Positions 1 through 11,728 of a stretch of DNA of 64,000 bases are shown in pieces. The stretch comes from Alopecurus myosuroides (lineage: Eukaryota > Streptophyta > Magnoliopsida > Poales > Poaceae). Below the pieces are notes generated by a model. The model made no database searches, was not told where the DNA came from, and worked only from the letters and a program-made list of their open reading frames with translations. A program made the translations under genes and the position numbers. The first letter of the stretch is position 1. Each line of letters starts with the position of its first letter. The stretch spans positions 273,265,349 through 273,329,348 of the forward strand of contig CM054062.1 of the NCBI GenBank assembly GCA_028641055.1. Direction: 5' to 3'.

Positions 1-39
1 AATGTAACCATTGACCTGCGTGCCAGATTCCGGGGCGTT

Positions 40-453
40 CTATTGGGTTACATGTGAATTCGCCGCTTGTTTTAGTGCTTCTTTGCCCCTGCTAGAAGTC
101 CCTGTAACATGCACATGATATTGTCCTTTTAAATCGAGCGTACGTACCATACCGATGAAGATACGGATCTGGCCGATCGTCACAGTAGATCCGGATTCGA
201 GGTGATCCGACTCTAGCTCCCAGCCGGAATCGTCCACCATCCTTTCTCCTTCGCCGTTGACGTGGATTTCTCCGACGGCAAGGTTCCTCATGCTTTTCCG
301 AGCTTCTCCCGTGATGTAAACACCTTTGGACGCAGGCCCCACGGTGGGCGCCAACTGTCGTGGGATGATCACGGCAGATGTTACCAGAGGTAACTGATCT
401 TGGGGTAAGTCGACACAGGTATTTGGGAGAGGGTTTAGCTCGAAAGAGAACAT
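40..453 (-). pseudogene. Gag N-terminal fragment that starts inside the LTR
   Basis: A 137-codon frame. The ATG is in the 5' LTR and translation would run through the LTR end and the primer site, giving the peptide RQLAPTVGPAS at the junction. It resembles the first ~130 residues of the ORF at 30613-31593 (shared blocks ITGEAR, MVDDSGW, SDHLESGS, FIGMVRT). A stop follows HVTQ at position 40, so this copy is either broken there or shifts frame. No capsid or zinc-knuckle motif is reached. The role is inferred as the leader part of a Tat-lineage Gag. Confidence 0.6.
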
Positions 454-818
454 GATGATAAGCGATCTAGGAATCGGCTCTCAACTCGCCGAGTCTCGAA
501 TAGGGCTCTTGGGTAATACTGGATACTCGATAATAGGTGATATGATTATTTCGTGAATCTCTGTCAAGCTAAGCCCCGGGGCCGGTTTATAAAGTACCCG
601 TACCCCCCCTGGCTTGCCCTCCAAGGCGCAGCTTGAGTCCTATCCGAACTCTTCTTACAAACCCTAGCTTTCCTTACCGCAACCCACAATCCGGGTTACG
701 AGGCCTACAAACTTTGGGCCTTCCAGAAGTTTCTTTATCCTTAGCCGGATCCCGCGCGGCGTCCTTTGGGCCGGGTTACACCTTGGAGTTGGCATACCGG
801 GTTACTATCCCCCCATCA
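356..818 (-). repeat. 5' LTR of the left-edge Tat-type element
   Basis: A 463-bp LTR with TG...CA ends (minus strand TGATGGGG... to ...CCCACGACA). It aligns along its length with the 475-bp LTRs at 30236-30710 and 40419-40893. A TATA-like TTTATAAACC lies near 585-595 on the minus strand. The gag start codon at 453 lies inside this LTR, downstream of the TATA. Confidence 0.88.
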
Positions 819-2810
819 AACTCCCCCAAGCTTAGCTTATTGCTTGTCCTCAAGAAATTCAGTGGCAACTGAGTGCGATACAAGACTTTTACAAACACAT
901 TTGTTTCATATGATGTAAATATACTCACTATATGATCAAATACTTAATTATGCTCATGATAAGATACATGCAAGAAACTGTCACTTAATAGCTATGCAAA
1001 CCATGAAGAGATAACAACAAATTAATAATAAACAACATGAAACATAACTATTTGCAAGATTGTAATATTCATAATAGGATCTGATAAAGTGGTATCTCGC
1101 TTGCCCTTACGTGTGGGGCAAAACATAAATGCCAGGGCACCTCTGAAGTTCAAGGGAAGACTAGAAGTAAAGATATCAAAAGATACAAGTATCAAAGTTA
1201 TACGACAATTAACCGTATTCTGGGACAAGCACATTACACTAAGAATAACAGCCATTGCTCTCAACAAGGTGCATAAAGTGAGAATGTGAAGACTCAAGAC
1301 AAAAGTAAAAGAAAGGCCCTTCGTAGAGGGAAGCATGGATCACTCAGGTGCTAGAGCTTTTATTTTATTAAACAGAGGTATTGAAAACATTTTTAAGAGA
1401 GGTGTATGCTTATTTCAACGAATGGTAAACAGAAAATACAGTACATCACAAGCCAACTGGATTCACAAGAGCGGCTCCCATATGAAGGACGCATCTGGGT
1501 AGAAGGTCATCCCTCTTTCTCTTTTGTTTAAACAATTATGCTTTGACTGATAAATCAGGGGCAAAAATAGTGAAGAGATTTTATGTGTATTAATTTGGGG
1601 TTGGGCACCCCGCTGCCAGCTCTTCTATCATTTGGATAAGCGGATGAAAACACTAGTCCAGGGTGTGAAATCCAATAAACAAGTGAGATAAAGATTCTCT
1701 ATTTACGTCCTCATGAGCTAAAACAGGGGCACAAAGCAGGAATAATTTTTAGCAGGTTTTAAAGGTAGCACATGAGCAATTTACTTGGAGTGGCGGTTAA
1801 GTACCACATATAGGTAGGTATGGTGGACACATTTGGCAAACTTTGATTTTTGGGAGTTGGATGCACGAGTAGAGCTCATACTCAGTACAGGTGAAGGCTA
1901 GCAATAGACAGGGAGCGACAATCAAGAGAGCAACAACTATCATAATCATGCTTGCGACAAAACAAAATTAACCGAGGCATATAATTTATACTCGAACTCT
2001 GAGGCAAAATAAATCATCGAGGCTTATTGAATTTTTGATTTCAGTCTTAGCATGCGTGAGCATGTGCCAAGTCGATTGAAATGAAACAGTCAGAGGAGGC
2101 TACCACAATGTCATACCCTTCTACGAATAGAACAATGCGAACAAATATTTATACGACAAGTCATTTACTATTAATAAATTGGAACTAAACATGAGAGAGC
2201 ACGACCTATTAAGCAGCCATTAAATCACATATATCTTATATGAACAAACTAAGCATGCTCGCATGGATGGGTATATGTACAAAAATGAAAGCAAATAGAG
2301 TTCATACCAGCCTCTCACCACAACTTGAATTGTCATAGATCGTCATTATTTCTCTTCACTTGTGGCTCGAATAATATATAATGAAAACCAAGCTCCAATG
2401 GAGACACGGGAATCCGGTGAACTCTACAACAAACTTTACAAAACCAAAGAAGAACAAAAAATATTTTTGGCTTTTTCAATTAAAACAAGAACAGAAAAAG
2501 AACAAGCAAACAAAGCAAAATATTTTTGGATTTTTGAATATTAAACCGAAACGAGAAAAGAAAGCAAACCAAATAAAGAAAACAAAGAAGCAAACAAAGA
2601 GAAACAACCGAAATATTTTTGGTCTTTTTGTGTTTTGGAAAACAAGAACAAAGCAATAAAACAAAGAGAAATGAAAGAAACGAAAGAAAACAGAAACAAA
2701 TGAAAGGAATGAAAACATGGATATACAAAGAGCCGACCGAACATAATATATAAATTAGTGTGATGTCGGTATACCTACCCCCAAGCTTACGATTTTGGCC
2801 TAAGTGGAGA
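819..2810 (-). other. Long 3' untranslated region of element A
   Basis: No convincing gene. The stretch 1480-1960 matches, in reverse, the 3' regions of elements B (13130-13600) and C (42900-43340), including the segment around CGACAAATCAAGAGAG. Positions 2360-2750 are A-rich and carry simple repeats of AAACAAAG type. The minus-strand reading frames here are phenylalanine-rich low-complexity shadows. The polypurine tract AAGCTTGGGGGAG lies at the left end (824-836). Confidence 0.65.
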
Positions 2811-3938
2811 TCAATCATGGCGCGGGAAATATCCCCATTGTGGTGGGTCGTCCCTCGCGTAGTCGTACTCGGGCGCCCAAGAGGAAGATGAAGCAGCGGG
2901 CACATAGTCAACACCGGGGTGCTGGTATGGGATCCCCATGGTGTCATAGGGCTGGACGAAATCACCATCGTCCCCCTCGTCGGCATCCTCCCTTTGCTGG
3001 GGGTGATTCTCAAGGTATGTGTCCAGCTCACTCTCAGAAAGCTTCCATTCTTGCCTGCTATTAAGATTAAACAAAAGAGGTGCAGGCAAAAGTACTTCCC
3101 TAACAATTTTAATAACTCTCCACCCGGATCGTTTGGAGAAAGTTAATTCAAAAGATAGATTATGTAAGTGAGCATGGGTAGAAAGAAACTTATGTTGAAC
3201 CATGGAAATAAGATCAAGACTATCTACAGGAAACTGCAGGTCTAGAGGGTGCGGCCCCAAACCATGCAAAGCTAGCAAGCGCGAGGCAGTAAGACCTCCA
3301 CAAACTCCGCCCTTCTCACGGTTATGTGAGAGATGGTAAGAAATCAAAGCGCCAAAGTTATAAGACCTATCACATATTAAGGTAGTTGCAATAAACGCCA
3401 AATCATAGACAGATAGCTTGTTGGCAGTTTTTCTAGCTAACACACATTTAGAAATAAAATAGACAGAGTATCGGATGCTTGGGAGTTGAATTTCTCGAAT
3501 TTTACCACTCTCCCCTGTGAAGCTTCTTCCCTTGCAAATCTCCTCATATAATTCCAGTAGTGGTTTAGGCTGCCCTTTTATCTTCTCACAAGAACCCCAC
3601 TCTGGTACCTTGATAGATGCACAAAAATCACTGAAAGGCAGGTTTACACCTTTATTGTAAATTTTATAGTGGACCATAGGGTTAGTTGAGGACCATTTAA
3701 AACAAAAATCCTGCACCACAGACATACTTAGTTTCACATGTTGGATAGGTTCATCCTCAATGAAACGGTCCAAGCCTGCATTATGCACAAGAGTGTTGAA
3801 ATCCTGCAAAATTTCCGTAATCCTCATGAATTCCTGACACAGATAAATTGATGGGAACACTCTCTCTTCATGGTGCACGAGCATGACCTCATGCAACTCC
3901 AACTCATGCTGGTTTAGTTGATGAACATTGTGCTCCAT
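2811..3938 (-). CDS. Extra ORF of element A, ATHILA ORF1-like
   Basis: A 375-codon uninterrupted frame. The first ATG is at 3938; the reading frame is open a little further upstream but starts there with TTG. It lies downstream of gag-protease in the same sense, where Athila elements carry an envelope-position ORF. The middle (block LSVYDLAFIATTL, then NFGALISYHLSHNREKGGVCGG) resembles, from memory, the plant ATHILA ORF-1 family: a conserved core with a hydrophobic helix, then a GG-rich turn. The C-terminus is acidic and tyrosine/tryptophan-rich (about residues 320-375). I see no signal peptide or clear membrane anchor, so I do not call it envelope. It is intact while gag is broken. Confidence 0.55.
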   Translation of the reverse strand: MEHNVHQLNQHELELHEVMLVHHEERVFPSIYLCQEFMRITEILQDFNTLVHNAGLDRFIEDEPIQHVKLSMSVVQDFCFKWSSTNPMVHYKIYNKGVNLPFSDFCASIKVPEWGSCEKIKGQPKPLLELYEEICKGRSFTGESGKIREIQLPSIRYSVYFISKCVLARKTANKLSVYDLAFIATTLICDRSYNFGALISYHLSHNREKGGVCGGLTASRLLALHGLGPHPLDLQFPVDSLDLISMVQHKFLSTHAHLHNLSFELTFSKRSGWRVIKIVREVLLPAPLLFNLNSRQEWKLSESELDTYLENHPQQREDADEGDDGDFVQPYDTMGIPYQHPGVDYVPAASSSSWAPEYDYARDDPPQWGYFPRHD

Positions 3939-4674
3939 CTCGTAGATCAAACAAACCAAATCTCAGCACAAATGATGGGTTGAAGAAGGAGATCAAAAAT
4001 CCAGAGGAAAAACAGCAAGAACACGGGTTCGAGGAAATGTTTTCAGTTTGGGAGGTGAGAGAGAAGACTTTGGCAGTGCAGAGAGTAAGTGGACGGCCAG
4101 GGGGCCCCACACCATGTGCTGGCGCCACCAGGGGCTGGCCGCACCAACCCATGGTGTGCCTAACTGGTGGGTCCCCCTGGGGTCTCCCAGGTGGCTCTCT
4201 GCCTCATTTTTGACGTAAAAAATGATTATAATTTTTCTGCAATTTTTCGAGAAACTTTATTTTTGAGGTAATTCCAGAATTTTAATAATTAATAAAAATC
4301 AGGAAAACAAAAGCGAAAAGGTGGAAAAAAATGCAAATCCAGAACTACAGAGGTTCTATGACACTCTAATGGAAGAATAACCAAGGAAAACAAAGGTGGT
4401 AGTGGTGAAAACAAAAGTATGAGTGGTGAAAACATGCATAACAATCAGTGAGAAAACATCAGGAAAACATGCATAAGGATGGTGGAAAACATGATTGTAC
4501 TCAAGTAGCAATGTGGTAATAGAAGTAAACATGGTGAAAACATAACGGGGAAGGTGAAAACATAGTGAAAACATTTTTGCTCTTCATTTAAAATCATTTT
4601 GTCAACAAGGGTGATCAAGTCTTGTTACCAGAACAATTTTCATATGAAGCAAAACTTTGCTAATCACTAAATGA
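3939..4674 (-). other. Leader or promoter-like segment upstream of the extra ORF
   Basis: On the minus strand this runs from an AT-rich block (4210-4360) through a GC-rich block (4080-4205) to a pyrimidine-rich leader that ends at the ATG at 3938. The layout looks like promoter plus 5' UTR. Positions 4380-4575 carry an irregular short repeat of GAAAACAT type. There is no RT, RNase H or integrase coding here, although that is where pol would be expected. Confidence 0.4.
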
Positions 4675-6642
4675 TTATGTTACCTCAACCTTGATAGACA
4701 TAGTCCCAATCCTAATGATTTCATATTCTTTCGATGGCTTTGGAATAGGACAATAAAATTCTCCAATCTTGACAGTCTCAATATTTTCAATTGAATTTAG
4801 ACCATATTTTCTATCAATCTTCTTGGGAAAATAAACAATGTGCTCTTTATCATTAACATTAAAAGTTACTTTTCCTTGAATGCAATCAATAACAGCCCCT
4901 GTTGTATTAAGAAAAGGTCTTCCAAGAATAATAGACATATTATCATCTTCAGGCATTTCCAACACAACAAAGTCAGTTAATATCAGTCAATTATTAGCAA
5001 CTTGAACAGGAACATCCTCCCATATACCCACAGGAATAGCACTGGACCTATTAGCCATTTGCAAAGATATATCAGTTTGTATCAATTTTTCTAGGAGGAT
5101 TCTTTTACAGAGAGTAAAAGGCATGACATAACTCGAACTCCCAAATCACACAAAGCAGTTCTAACATAATTATTTTTAATAGAACAGGGAATAGTTGGTT
5201 TACTAGGATCTCCAAGCTTCTCATGAACCTTGCCACTAAAAGAGTAATTAGCAAGCATAGTGGAGATTTCCTTATTAGGAATCTTCCTTTTGTTAGAGAC
5301 AATATCTTCCATATATTTTGCATAAGGAGGGAATTTAATAGCATCTGTTAAAGGAACTTGCAAGAATAAAGGTTTCATCCACTCACAAAACTTGTTATAA
5401 TGTTCTTCTTCCTTAGATTTTTGTTTCTTATTAGGAAAAGGCATTGGTTTTTGCACCCAAGGTTCTCTCTCATTACCATTTTATTAGCAATTAAATCCTC
5501 CTTAGTATACTTTGCAGTTTTAGTTTGCTTTTCAAGTTCAGCTACATGTTCTTCTTTATCAGAAGCTTCACTTTTATCATTACCACTTTCAGTTTCAGCA
5601 TCAGAGATAGTTTTACTATTAGGATCTTTAGCAAGCTCAGAGGATTCTATGGCAGTTTTATGTTTCTTCTTATTTTTCTTCTTAGTATGAATAACATTAT
5701 TATTAGTTTGCTGAGAATCTTGTTCAATTCTTTTAGGATGTCCCTCGGGATATAAAGGATCTTGTGTATCAATACCACTTCTAGTTCTTATTTCATAAGC
5801 ATGTTTTTATTTAGAAGAATTAACTAGCAAATATTTTTGCACTTTAGCAAGTTGATCAATTTGAGTTTGAACCATTTGAAAGTGTTTAACAAGCATTTTA
5901 ACATCATTAGAGGTTCTTTCTATAATACCATGCAAATTATCGATAGCTCTAGAGTTTTCCATTAGGTGATTTTGCACTCTCATATTAAAATTATCTTGCT
6001 TAATAACATAATTATCAAATTCATCTAAACATTGATGAGGAGGTTTATTATAGCTAATATCTCTACTATTAAAATATTGGAGAGAGCGTACCTCAGTGGT
6101 AGATGAGTGAGGGATTGGCTTACATAATTCTTCTATAGTTGGAAGATTCTTCACATCTTTAGATTTAATACCCCTCTCTTTAAGTGATTTCTTGGCTTCT
6201 CTCATCACTTCATCATTTAATTCAATCATTCCCCTCTTCTTGGGTGATGGTGTTGGTGTTGATACTGGAGTAGGGGTTGGCTCAGGCTCAACCATAGTGT
6301 CGTGGGATAATCACGGCAGACGTTACCGGGGGTAACTTGTCTTGGGGCAATTCGACTCTGGTGTTTGGGAGAGGGTTTAGCTCAAGGGAAACCATGGTGA
6401 TATGCGATCTGGTAGCCGGCAATCGAGTCGCCGAGTCTCCGATCTGAATATAATATCTCAACTCTCGTGTTACAATGGATACTCGAATATCTTGCGATTA
6501 TGCGACTTGGACACAAGGATTATCCTGGTTCGGCCTCTCCATTGGAGATAATAACCTACTTCCAGCTGGGATCTTATTAGCTATCGATCTAGAGGCCCGG
6601 ACTGCAATGTCGCCGAGACCCCAAATCTTGGGTTACAAATAT

Positions 6643-6835
6643 CGCCGAGACCTGGAATTTGGCTCGGGATGACTCTCGCCGAGACCTGGAATTTGGCTCG
6701 GGCCGACTCTTGCTGAGACCTGGAATTTGGCTCGGGCTGACTCTCGCCGAGACCTGGAATTTGGCTCGGGCCGACTCTCGCCGAGACCTGGAATTTGGCT
6801 CGGGCTGACTCTCGCCGAGACCTGGAATTTAGGGT
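6643..6835. repeat. Tandem array, 34-bp unit, about 5.7 copies
   Basis: Units start at 6643, 6677, 6711, 6745, 6779 and 6813 with CGCCGAGACCTGGAATTTGG and differ mainly at two positions near the unit end. A degenerate copy precedes the array at about 6611. It lies inside the solo LTR. Confidence 0.95.
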
Positions 6836-7051
6836 TTCTCCTCGAAATCTCCCCCTCTCTATGACCTAGGAGCCTGCTTATATGGGCGGCTGGTCTCCTG
6901 GTCGTACAAGGTAAAAACTGGGTCATACCATATTAAGAGTCCTAATCTAGGTCTCCTGCGTGACCTCCAAGTCTTGAGTCTCCAACTTGTACAAGGTTTC
7001 CGGGTCTTCCAGAATCTTCCTTCTATAGCATCTTCCAAAGCTGAGTTACCC

Positions 7052-7187
7052 CCAGACCAGTCTTTGCCTCCTGGCCGGGTCTCCCCCAGACCAGGCTTTG
7101 CCTCCTGGCCGGGTCTCCCCCAGACCAGGCTTTGCCTCCTGGCCGGGTCTCTCCCAGACCAGGCTTTGCCTCCTGGCCGGGTCTCGC
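7052..7187. repeat. Tandem array, 34-bp unit, 4 copies
   Basis: Units start at 7052, 7086, 7120 and 7154 with CCAGACCAGGCTTTGCCTCC (the first has a T for G). They are nearly identical, so expansion is recent. The array is in the same solo LTR as the 6643 array and has the same unit length but a different sequence. Confidence 0.95.
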
Positions 7188-8356
7188 TTCTGGCTGGTCA
7201 TACTTCTTCGTCCTTTGGGGTACCAGGTTATCTTTACCCCAACACATAGTCCAATCATCATGATTTTGGCTTATTTTAGCCATTAATTCCTCAGCTTCAT
7301 CTGGAATTCTTTGCCTGAAAACACAACCAGCACAACTATCCAGGTATGTCCTAGATTCAACATTTAGTCCATTATAGAATATATCAAGAAGTTTATTATT
7401 TTCTAGCTTATGCCCAGGCGTAGCCCTAACTAAAGAACAGAACCTTGCCCAAGATACATGCAATTTCTCTTCTTCCAATTGCTTGAAATTAAATATGTTT
7501 TGTAAAGCAGCATGTTGAGCACTATGGGGAAAATATTTCTAAAAGAAAACATTAACCAAACCAATAGGGCTATCAATAGATCCCGGAGACAAATTATTAA
7601 ACCAATTTTTAGCTTCATCTTTTAATGAGAAAGGGAATATTTTAGCAACAAAGTAGCTACGTTTCTTAAGATCATCAGAGAATAAACTATTCAAAGAGGA
7701 GAGCTCATTCATATGTTTCATAGAACTTTCATTTTCAGTACCACAAAAAGGTTCTTTCTCAACAATAGATATATAAGATAAATCAAGAGAGAAATCATAA
7801 TCCTTATCCCTAAGATTAATGGGAGAAGTGGCAAAATTAGCATCAGGAGATAATTTATATTTAACAGCACGACTTTCAATAATACTTATAGCAGCATATT
7901 TATCCTTCATAGCATGTATTTCATCAATAAGATCATCATTAAGTTCAATATAGGAATCATCAAAATCATCACTAGGATTCTCTCTAAGCTCTGGTGAAAC
8001 AACAAGAGTAACATGATTTTTATCAGGAGTTTCAGTGTTTGCAATATTTTTAGCTTTACCAATAGTAGCATCTAAGAAAGGACCGAGAGAACCACTCTCA
8101 TCAAGCACAGTAGAAGCATCATCAAAAGTATTAGAAGTATTTTCGGATTCAGCAGAAGTAGCATGTGTAGCATGTGGTGGTGTAAGAAGCTTACTCATAA
8201 CAAACGGTGAATCAAGAGCAACGGAGGTGTTCAGAGTTGTACCTCTTCTTGTAGTGGATGGTAATATATGAAACTTTCCATCGCGAGTCTTACCCATGAT
8301 GAATGATTAGCAGTAGATAATACTACTCTCCGGTGAGCTCGCAAATAAAGCAATGC

Positions 8357-8374
8357 TCCCCGGCAACGGCGCCA
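8357..8374 (-). promoter_or_regulatory. Primer-binding site of element A
   Basis: On the minus strand, TGGCGCCGTTGCCGGGG begins 11 nt after the LTR end. This is the Athila-type primer site, matching the 3' end of a tRNA that ends GGCGCCA. Elements E (about 17084-17104), B (10910-10927) and C (28445-28462) carry variants of it. Confidence 0.85.
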
Positions 8375-8385
8375 GAAAATAGTCT

Positions 8386-9774
8386 TGATGACCCACAAGT
8401 ATAGGGGATCGCAACAGTCTTCGAGGGAAGTAAAACCCAAATTTATTGATTCGACACAAGGGGACCCAAAGAATATTTTTGAGCCTTAAAAAGTGAGTTG
8501 TCAATTCACCTTCACCTAACAGTACTTTTGTTCGTAGTGGTTTATCAGTAGTAACAGTTTAATAGCAGCAGTAGTGAAGTAATAGCAGCAGTGCAATGAA
8601 AATAGCAGCAGTAGTGTTTGAAGTAAACAGCAAGATTAAATACTGTAGGCATAGGGATAGATGAACATGAGTTGCATGGATAAGATAGTTCATATAATAA
8701 TCAAGACATGGGCATTGCAGATAAATAAGATAAAGCATCCAAGCAGTAAGTAACCATAGGCGTGTGTTCCGTAAATAGTCGTACGTGCTCGCAATGAGAA
8801 CTTGCACAACATCTTTTGTCCTACCAGCCCGTTTTCAGTGGGGACTCAAGGGAACTACTGGTAATTAAGGTGTTCCTTTTAATAGAACACCGGAGCAAAG
8901 CATTAACACTCCATGAACACATGTGATCCTCACATCACAACCATCCCCTCTGGCTGTCCCAATTTTTGTCACTTCGGGGCCTCGGGTTCCGGACAACGAT
9001 ATGTGTAAACAACTTGAAGGTATGATCAAGAAACAATAATTATCATCGTGATTCAATAAAATGTTCAGATCTGAGATCATGGCACTCGGGCCCAAAGTGA
9101 CAAGTGTTAATCATAACAAGTTGCACCAATGCCAATAACACTAATAGAGGATACTAGGCACTATGCCCTAACAATCACGGCATTATTACATGAACGATCT
9201 CATCCAATCCCTACCATCCCCTTCGGCCTACAGCAAGGGAATTAATCACACATGGATGGGGAAACATGGATGGTCGATGGAGAGGTGTTGGTGATGACGA
9301 TGATATCCTCCAATTCCCCGTCCTGGCAGGGTGTCAGAACAGGAACTTCTGATCCCCGAATCGTAGTTCGGGGTGGCGACGGCGCTCTGTTGTGTTTCTG
9401 TGGAATATGATGAACCCCCTCGTGTTTTAGGGTTGAAGGCAATTTGTAGTCGAAAGGGGAGCCCGAGGAGGTGTGGGAGTGGCCCACACCACGAGGTGGC
9501 GCAGCCTAGGGGGGCACGCCAGGGGGTGGTGTGGCCCCCCTCTGGCCCCTTTCCTGGCCCCCTTCTATCTCCCGGGGTCTTCCGGTGTTTTAAGACCAAT
9601 GGGGTCTTTTCTGGGCAATTTCCCGAAAGTTGATTTTTCTGCACAAAAACAAGACACCAAGGTAATTCTGCTGAAAAAAACGTTAGTCCGTGTTAGTTGC
9701 ATTCAAAACACACAAGTTTAGAGGAAAATAATAAGAAAAGTGTTCGGAAAAGGAGATACGTTTTCAACGTATCA
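8386..9774 (-). repeat. 5' LTR of element A
   Basis: 1389 bp, minus strand, from TGATACGTTGAAAACG (ending at 9774) to ...GTGGGTCATCA (8386). It is the same subfamily as the LTR of element E (17116-18493) and the relic at 56250-56462. The partner LTR is not in the window, so the age cannot be estimated from it. Confidence 0.9.
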
Positions 9775-10896
9775 GGGCTCTACACCACCATGCCCGTCTC
9801 CGGAATGATGCGTGAGTAGTTCATCCTTGGACTACGGGTCCATGGCAATAGCTAGATGGTTGTTCTCTCCTCTTTATGCCTCATGTTTAGATCTTGTGAT
9901 CTTTCCTTCATGATCAAGATCATGTTATTGTAATGACATATGTTGTGTTTGCTGGGATCCGATGAATATTGAATTCTATGTCTCATGATTAACAATCTAT
10001 CACGTTCATTTCATGTGTATGTTATTTATGATCTTGCATGCTCTCCATTGTTAGTAGATATTCTGGAGAAGTAGATGCTAGTAGCTCCAAGAGGGAGTAT
10101 TTATGCTCGATAGTGGGTTCATGCCTCCTTTGCATCTGTGCTCGAGTGACAGAAATGTGACGGATGGAGGATGTGATGTTGTTATTAGGGAGAAAATAAC
10201 GATGTTTACATTGTTTACATTACACACTTTGTTTACGGCGATTGTCTATTGCTTGCAACTTAATACCCAAGGTTTGCTCGGATGACATTCTGAGGGTGGA
10301 TTTTTAGTCATAGATGCAGTTGGATGGCGTTCTATGTATCTTGTTGTAATGCCCGCATGAATCACATAGTAATCATCACGTCATGCATATGCACTATGGT
10401 GCAGCCTTTATATATGTCAATTGCCTAGGTGTAATTTGTTTACCACACATGCTATCTATCTGTCATGGGAGAGACACCTCTAGTGAACTGTGGACCCCGG
10501 TCTATTTTCCTCATACTGATAATACAATCACTTCAATCTCTGTTTTCATACCGCTTCTACTGTTTTCCTACAGCCATCATTGTTCTCTTTCATCTACTGC
10601 AAACAAGTATTATTTTCCACATGATACGTTTAACCTCTATCTGTTCAGCACAACCGGTGAGATTGACAACATCACTGCTTCTTTGGGGCAAAGTGATTTG
10701 ATTGTGTTGTGTAGGTTCCATGTTGCTTCTGAACCGGTAGTGCTCCCTGCCACCTCAAATGCATCAGCCTTCGGAAGTGATTGCTTTCTCCTACTGGTCG
10801 ATTCAACCTTGGTTTCTTTCTGAGGGAAAAATTCATATTGTGCTCTCCGTACGTTCCTCTTGGGGTCTCCCAACGAGTGCAAGATCTGCACCATCA
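9775..10896 (+). repeat. 5' LTR of element B, 3' two-thirds
   Basis: Begins mid-LTR where element A inserted, and ends ...GCACCATCA before AGCATATTTTC and the primer site. The missing start of this LTR should lie on the far side of A, outside the window. Confidence 0.88.
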
Positions 10897-11090
10897 AGCA
10901 TATTTTCTGGCGCCGTTGCGGGGGAGAAAGAGGATTTCTGCAAGGGGAGTCTCTCACTTCCAATCTCTTTACTTTGTTATTGTTATTCTTAGTTTATTTT
11001 ATTTTGTCTTGTTTGCTTCTCTTTATCAAAAACACAAAAATAATTCTTATTCTCGTTGTTATTTTTGTTACCTTGTTGTTATTCTTCATC

Positions 11091-11336
11091 ATGTTGCTCC
11101 CTAAGTTCACCCTGGAAGATCTACTAGTGGTTAGTGGGTCTATACTTGGAAAGGATACCATTAAACAATTCTTTAATCATGTTAGTAAGCATGAATATTT
11201 TGAGGAAAACCACATAGTACAGCTTGCCCCAAATTATGAAACTACTGCAACTTCATTAGTTCACATGTTAGAAGCTAGGTTTGTTAACCTTCACCCCATA
11301 CTGCATCAAATGCTCCTCAACTTGAATAATATATAA
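11091..11336 (+). pseudogene. Short internal ORF of element B
   Basis: An 81-codon frame, starting MLLPKFTLEDLL and ending at a stop after LNNI. Further coding-like scraps with in-frame stops follow to about 11728. It does not resemble the Gag of elements A or C. I do not recognise a domain. It may be the rearranged remains of a larger polyprotein. Confidence 0.35.
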
Positions 11337-11728
11337 GATATTGAAAAAAGAAATTTTATCTTAGAAACCATGTTTAAATAATTTGGAGATGTTGTTATAG
11401 AAGCTAGGAAAGTTTTTGATCATTTCAATATTCTAGGCTCATGTGTAAATGTTGTTGGTGCTCTTGAAAAATCTGAACCTAAAAATGAAAAGGAGAAGAA
11501 AATACCAATCCCTTTTTAATTAGTAGCACTACATGAAGCCCAAGAAAAGAACTTTGATTGGATTGTTCCTAAAAATTTATTTGATGAGAAAAGTAAACCT
11601 AAAGGATCTAAGAGAGGAACATATAAAACTCATTTAGATGAAATACAATGCATCATTGAGGAATTGCCTTATCTTAATTTGAATGCCTCTCCATTTAAAA
11701 ACAATTCATTCCATTTTTCTAGGCCTAG

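Larger units (their letters stand above)
1..818 (-). mobile_element. Tat-type Ty3/gypsy LTR retrotransposon, 5' part (runs off left edge)
   Basis: A minus-strand element whose 5' LTR is at 356-818 and whose internal region continues past position 1. Next to the LTR is a primer-binding site with the core TGGCGCCCACCGTGGGG (about 338-354). That site and the LTR are homologous to the complete element at 30236-40893. The element begins TGATGGGGGG and follows the host sequence AACTC (819-823), the likely right target duplication; the left copy is outside the window. It landed in the polypurine tract of element A, just before A's missing 3' LTR. I see no RT in the visible part. Confidence 0.85.
6298..7244 (-). 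mobile_element. Solo LTR inserted in gag of element A
   Basis: 947 bp with TG...CA ends (minus strand TGTTGGGG... to ...TCCCACGACA), flanked by perfect 5-bp direct repeats CATAG (6293-6297 and 7245-7249). Its last ~170 bp are homologous to the 3' ends of the Tat-type LTRs at 30236 and 356, so it belongs to a related but longer LTR family. Removing it restores an open gag frame across the junction. It holds two separate tandem arrays with 34-bp units. The internal region and second LTR are gone, as expected after LTR-LTR recombination. Confidence 0.9.
4675..8297 (-). pseudogene. Gag-protease of element A, broken
   Basis: The minus-strand frame starts at ATG 8297. A retrotransposon Gag domain is recognisable around FPFSLKDEAKNWFNNL (about 7600-7640) and the following stretch to 7250. 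A nonsense codon follows VNVFF near 7539 and the frame then shifts. After the solo LTR it continues (6295-5807) with a proline-rich linker and a helical segment. It then reaches an aspartic protease fragment with active-site-like CDLG (about 5135) whose next residues are frameshifted. The protease tail motif ILGRPFLNT is at about 4910-4935. No RT follows. Confidence 0.75.
819..9774 (-). mobile_element. Element A: non-autonomous Athila-like gypsy retrotransposon
   Basis: Read on the minus strand, its order is 5' LTR (8386-9774), primer site (8357-8374), decayed gag-protease (8297 to 4675), a gene-like noncoding leader, an extra ORF (3938 to 2811) and a long 3' untranslated region to about 819. 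The 3' LTR is cut off by the element at 1-818. No reverse transcriptase, RNase H or integrase motif is present between protease and the extra ORF, so it needed help in trans. It is inserted in the LTR of element B; the right duplication would be GGGCT (9775-9779). A solo LTR at 6298-7244 interrupts its gag. Confidence 0.8.

Noticed and set aside
2476..3106. Phenylalanine-rich minus-strand ORFs
   Set aside because: Produced by the A-rich simple-repeat stretch on the plus strand; no domain.
6643..7187. Regular repeats that might look like a CRISPR array
   Set aside because: Units are head-to-tail with no variable spacers, and the setting is a plant LTR.
10103..10823. Repeated short ORFs starting MLDSGFMPPLHLCSSDRN at several places
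   Set aside because: They lie in the LTRs of elements B, C and D and recur because the LTRs are homologous; not genes.
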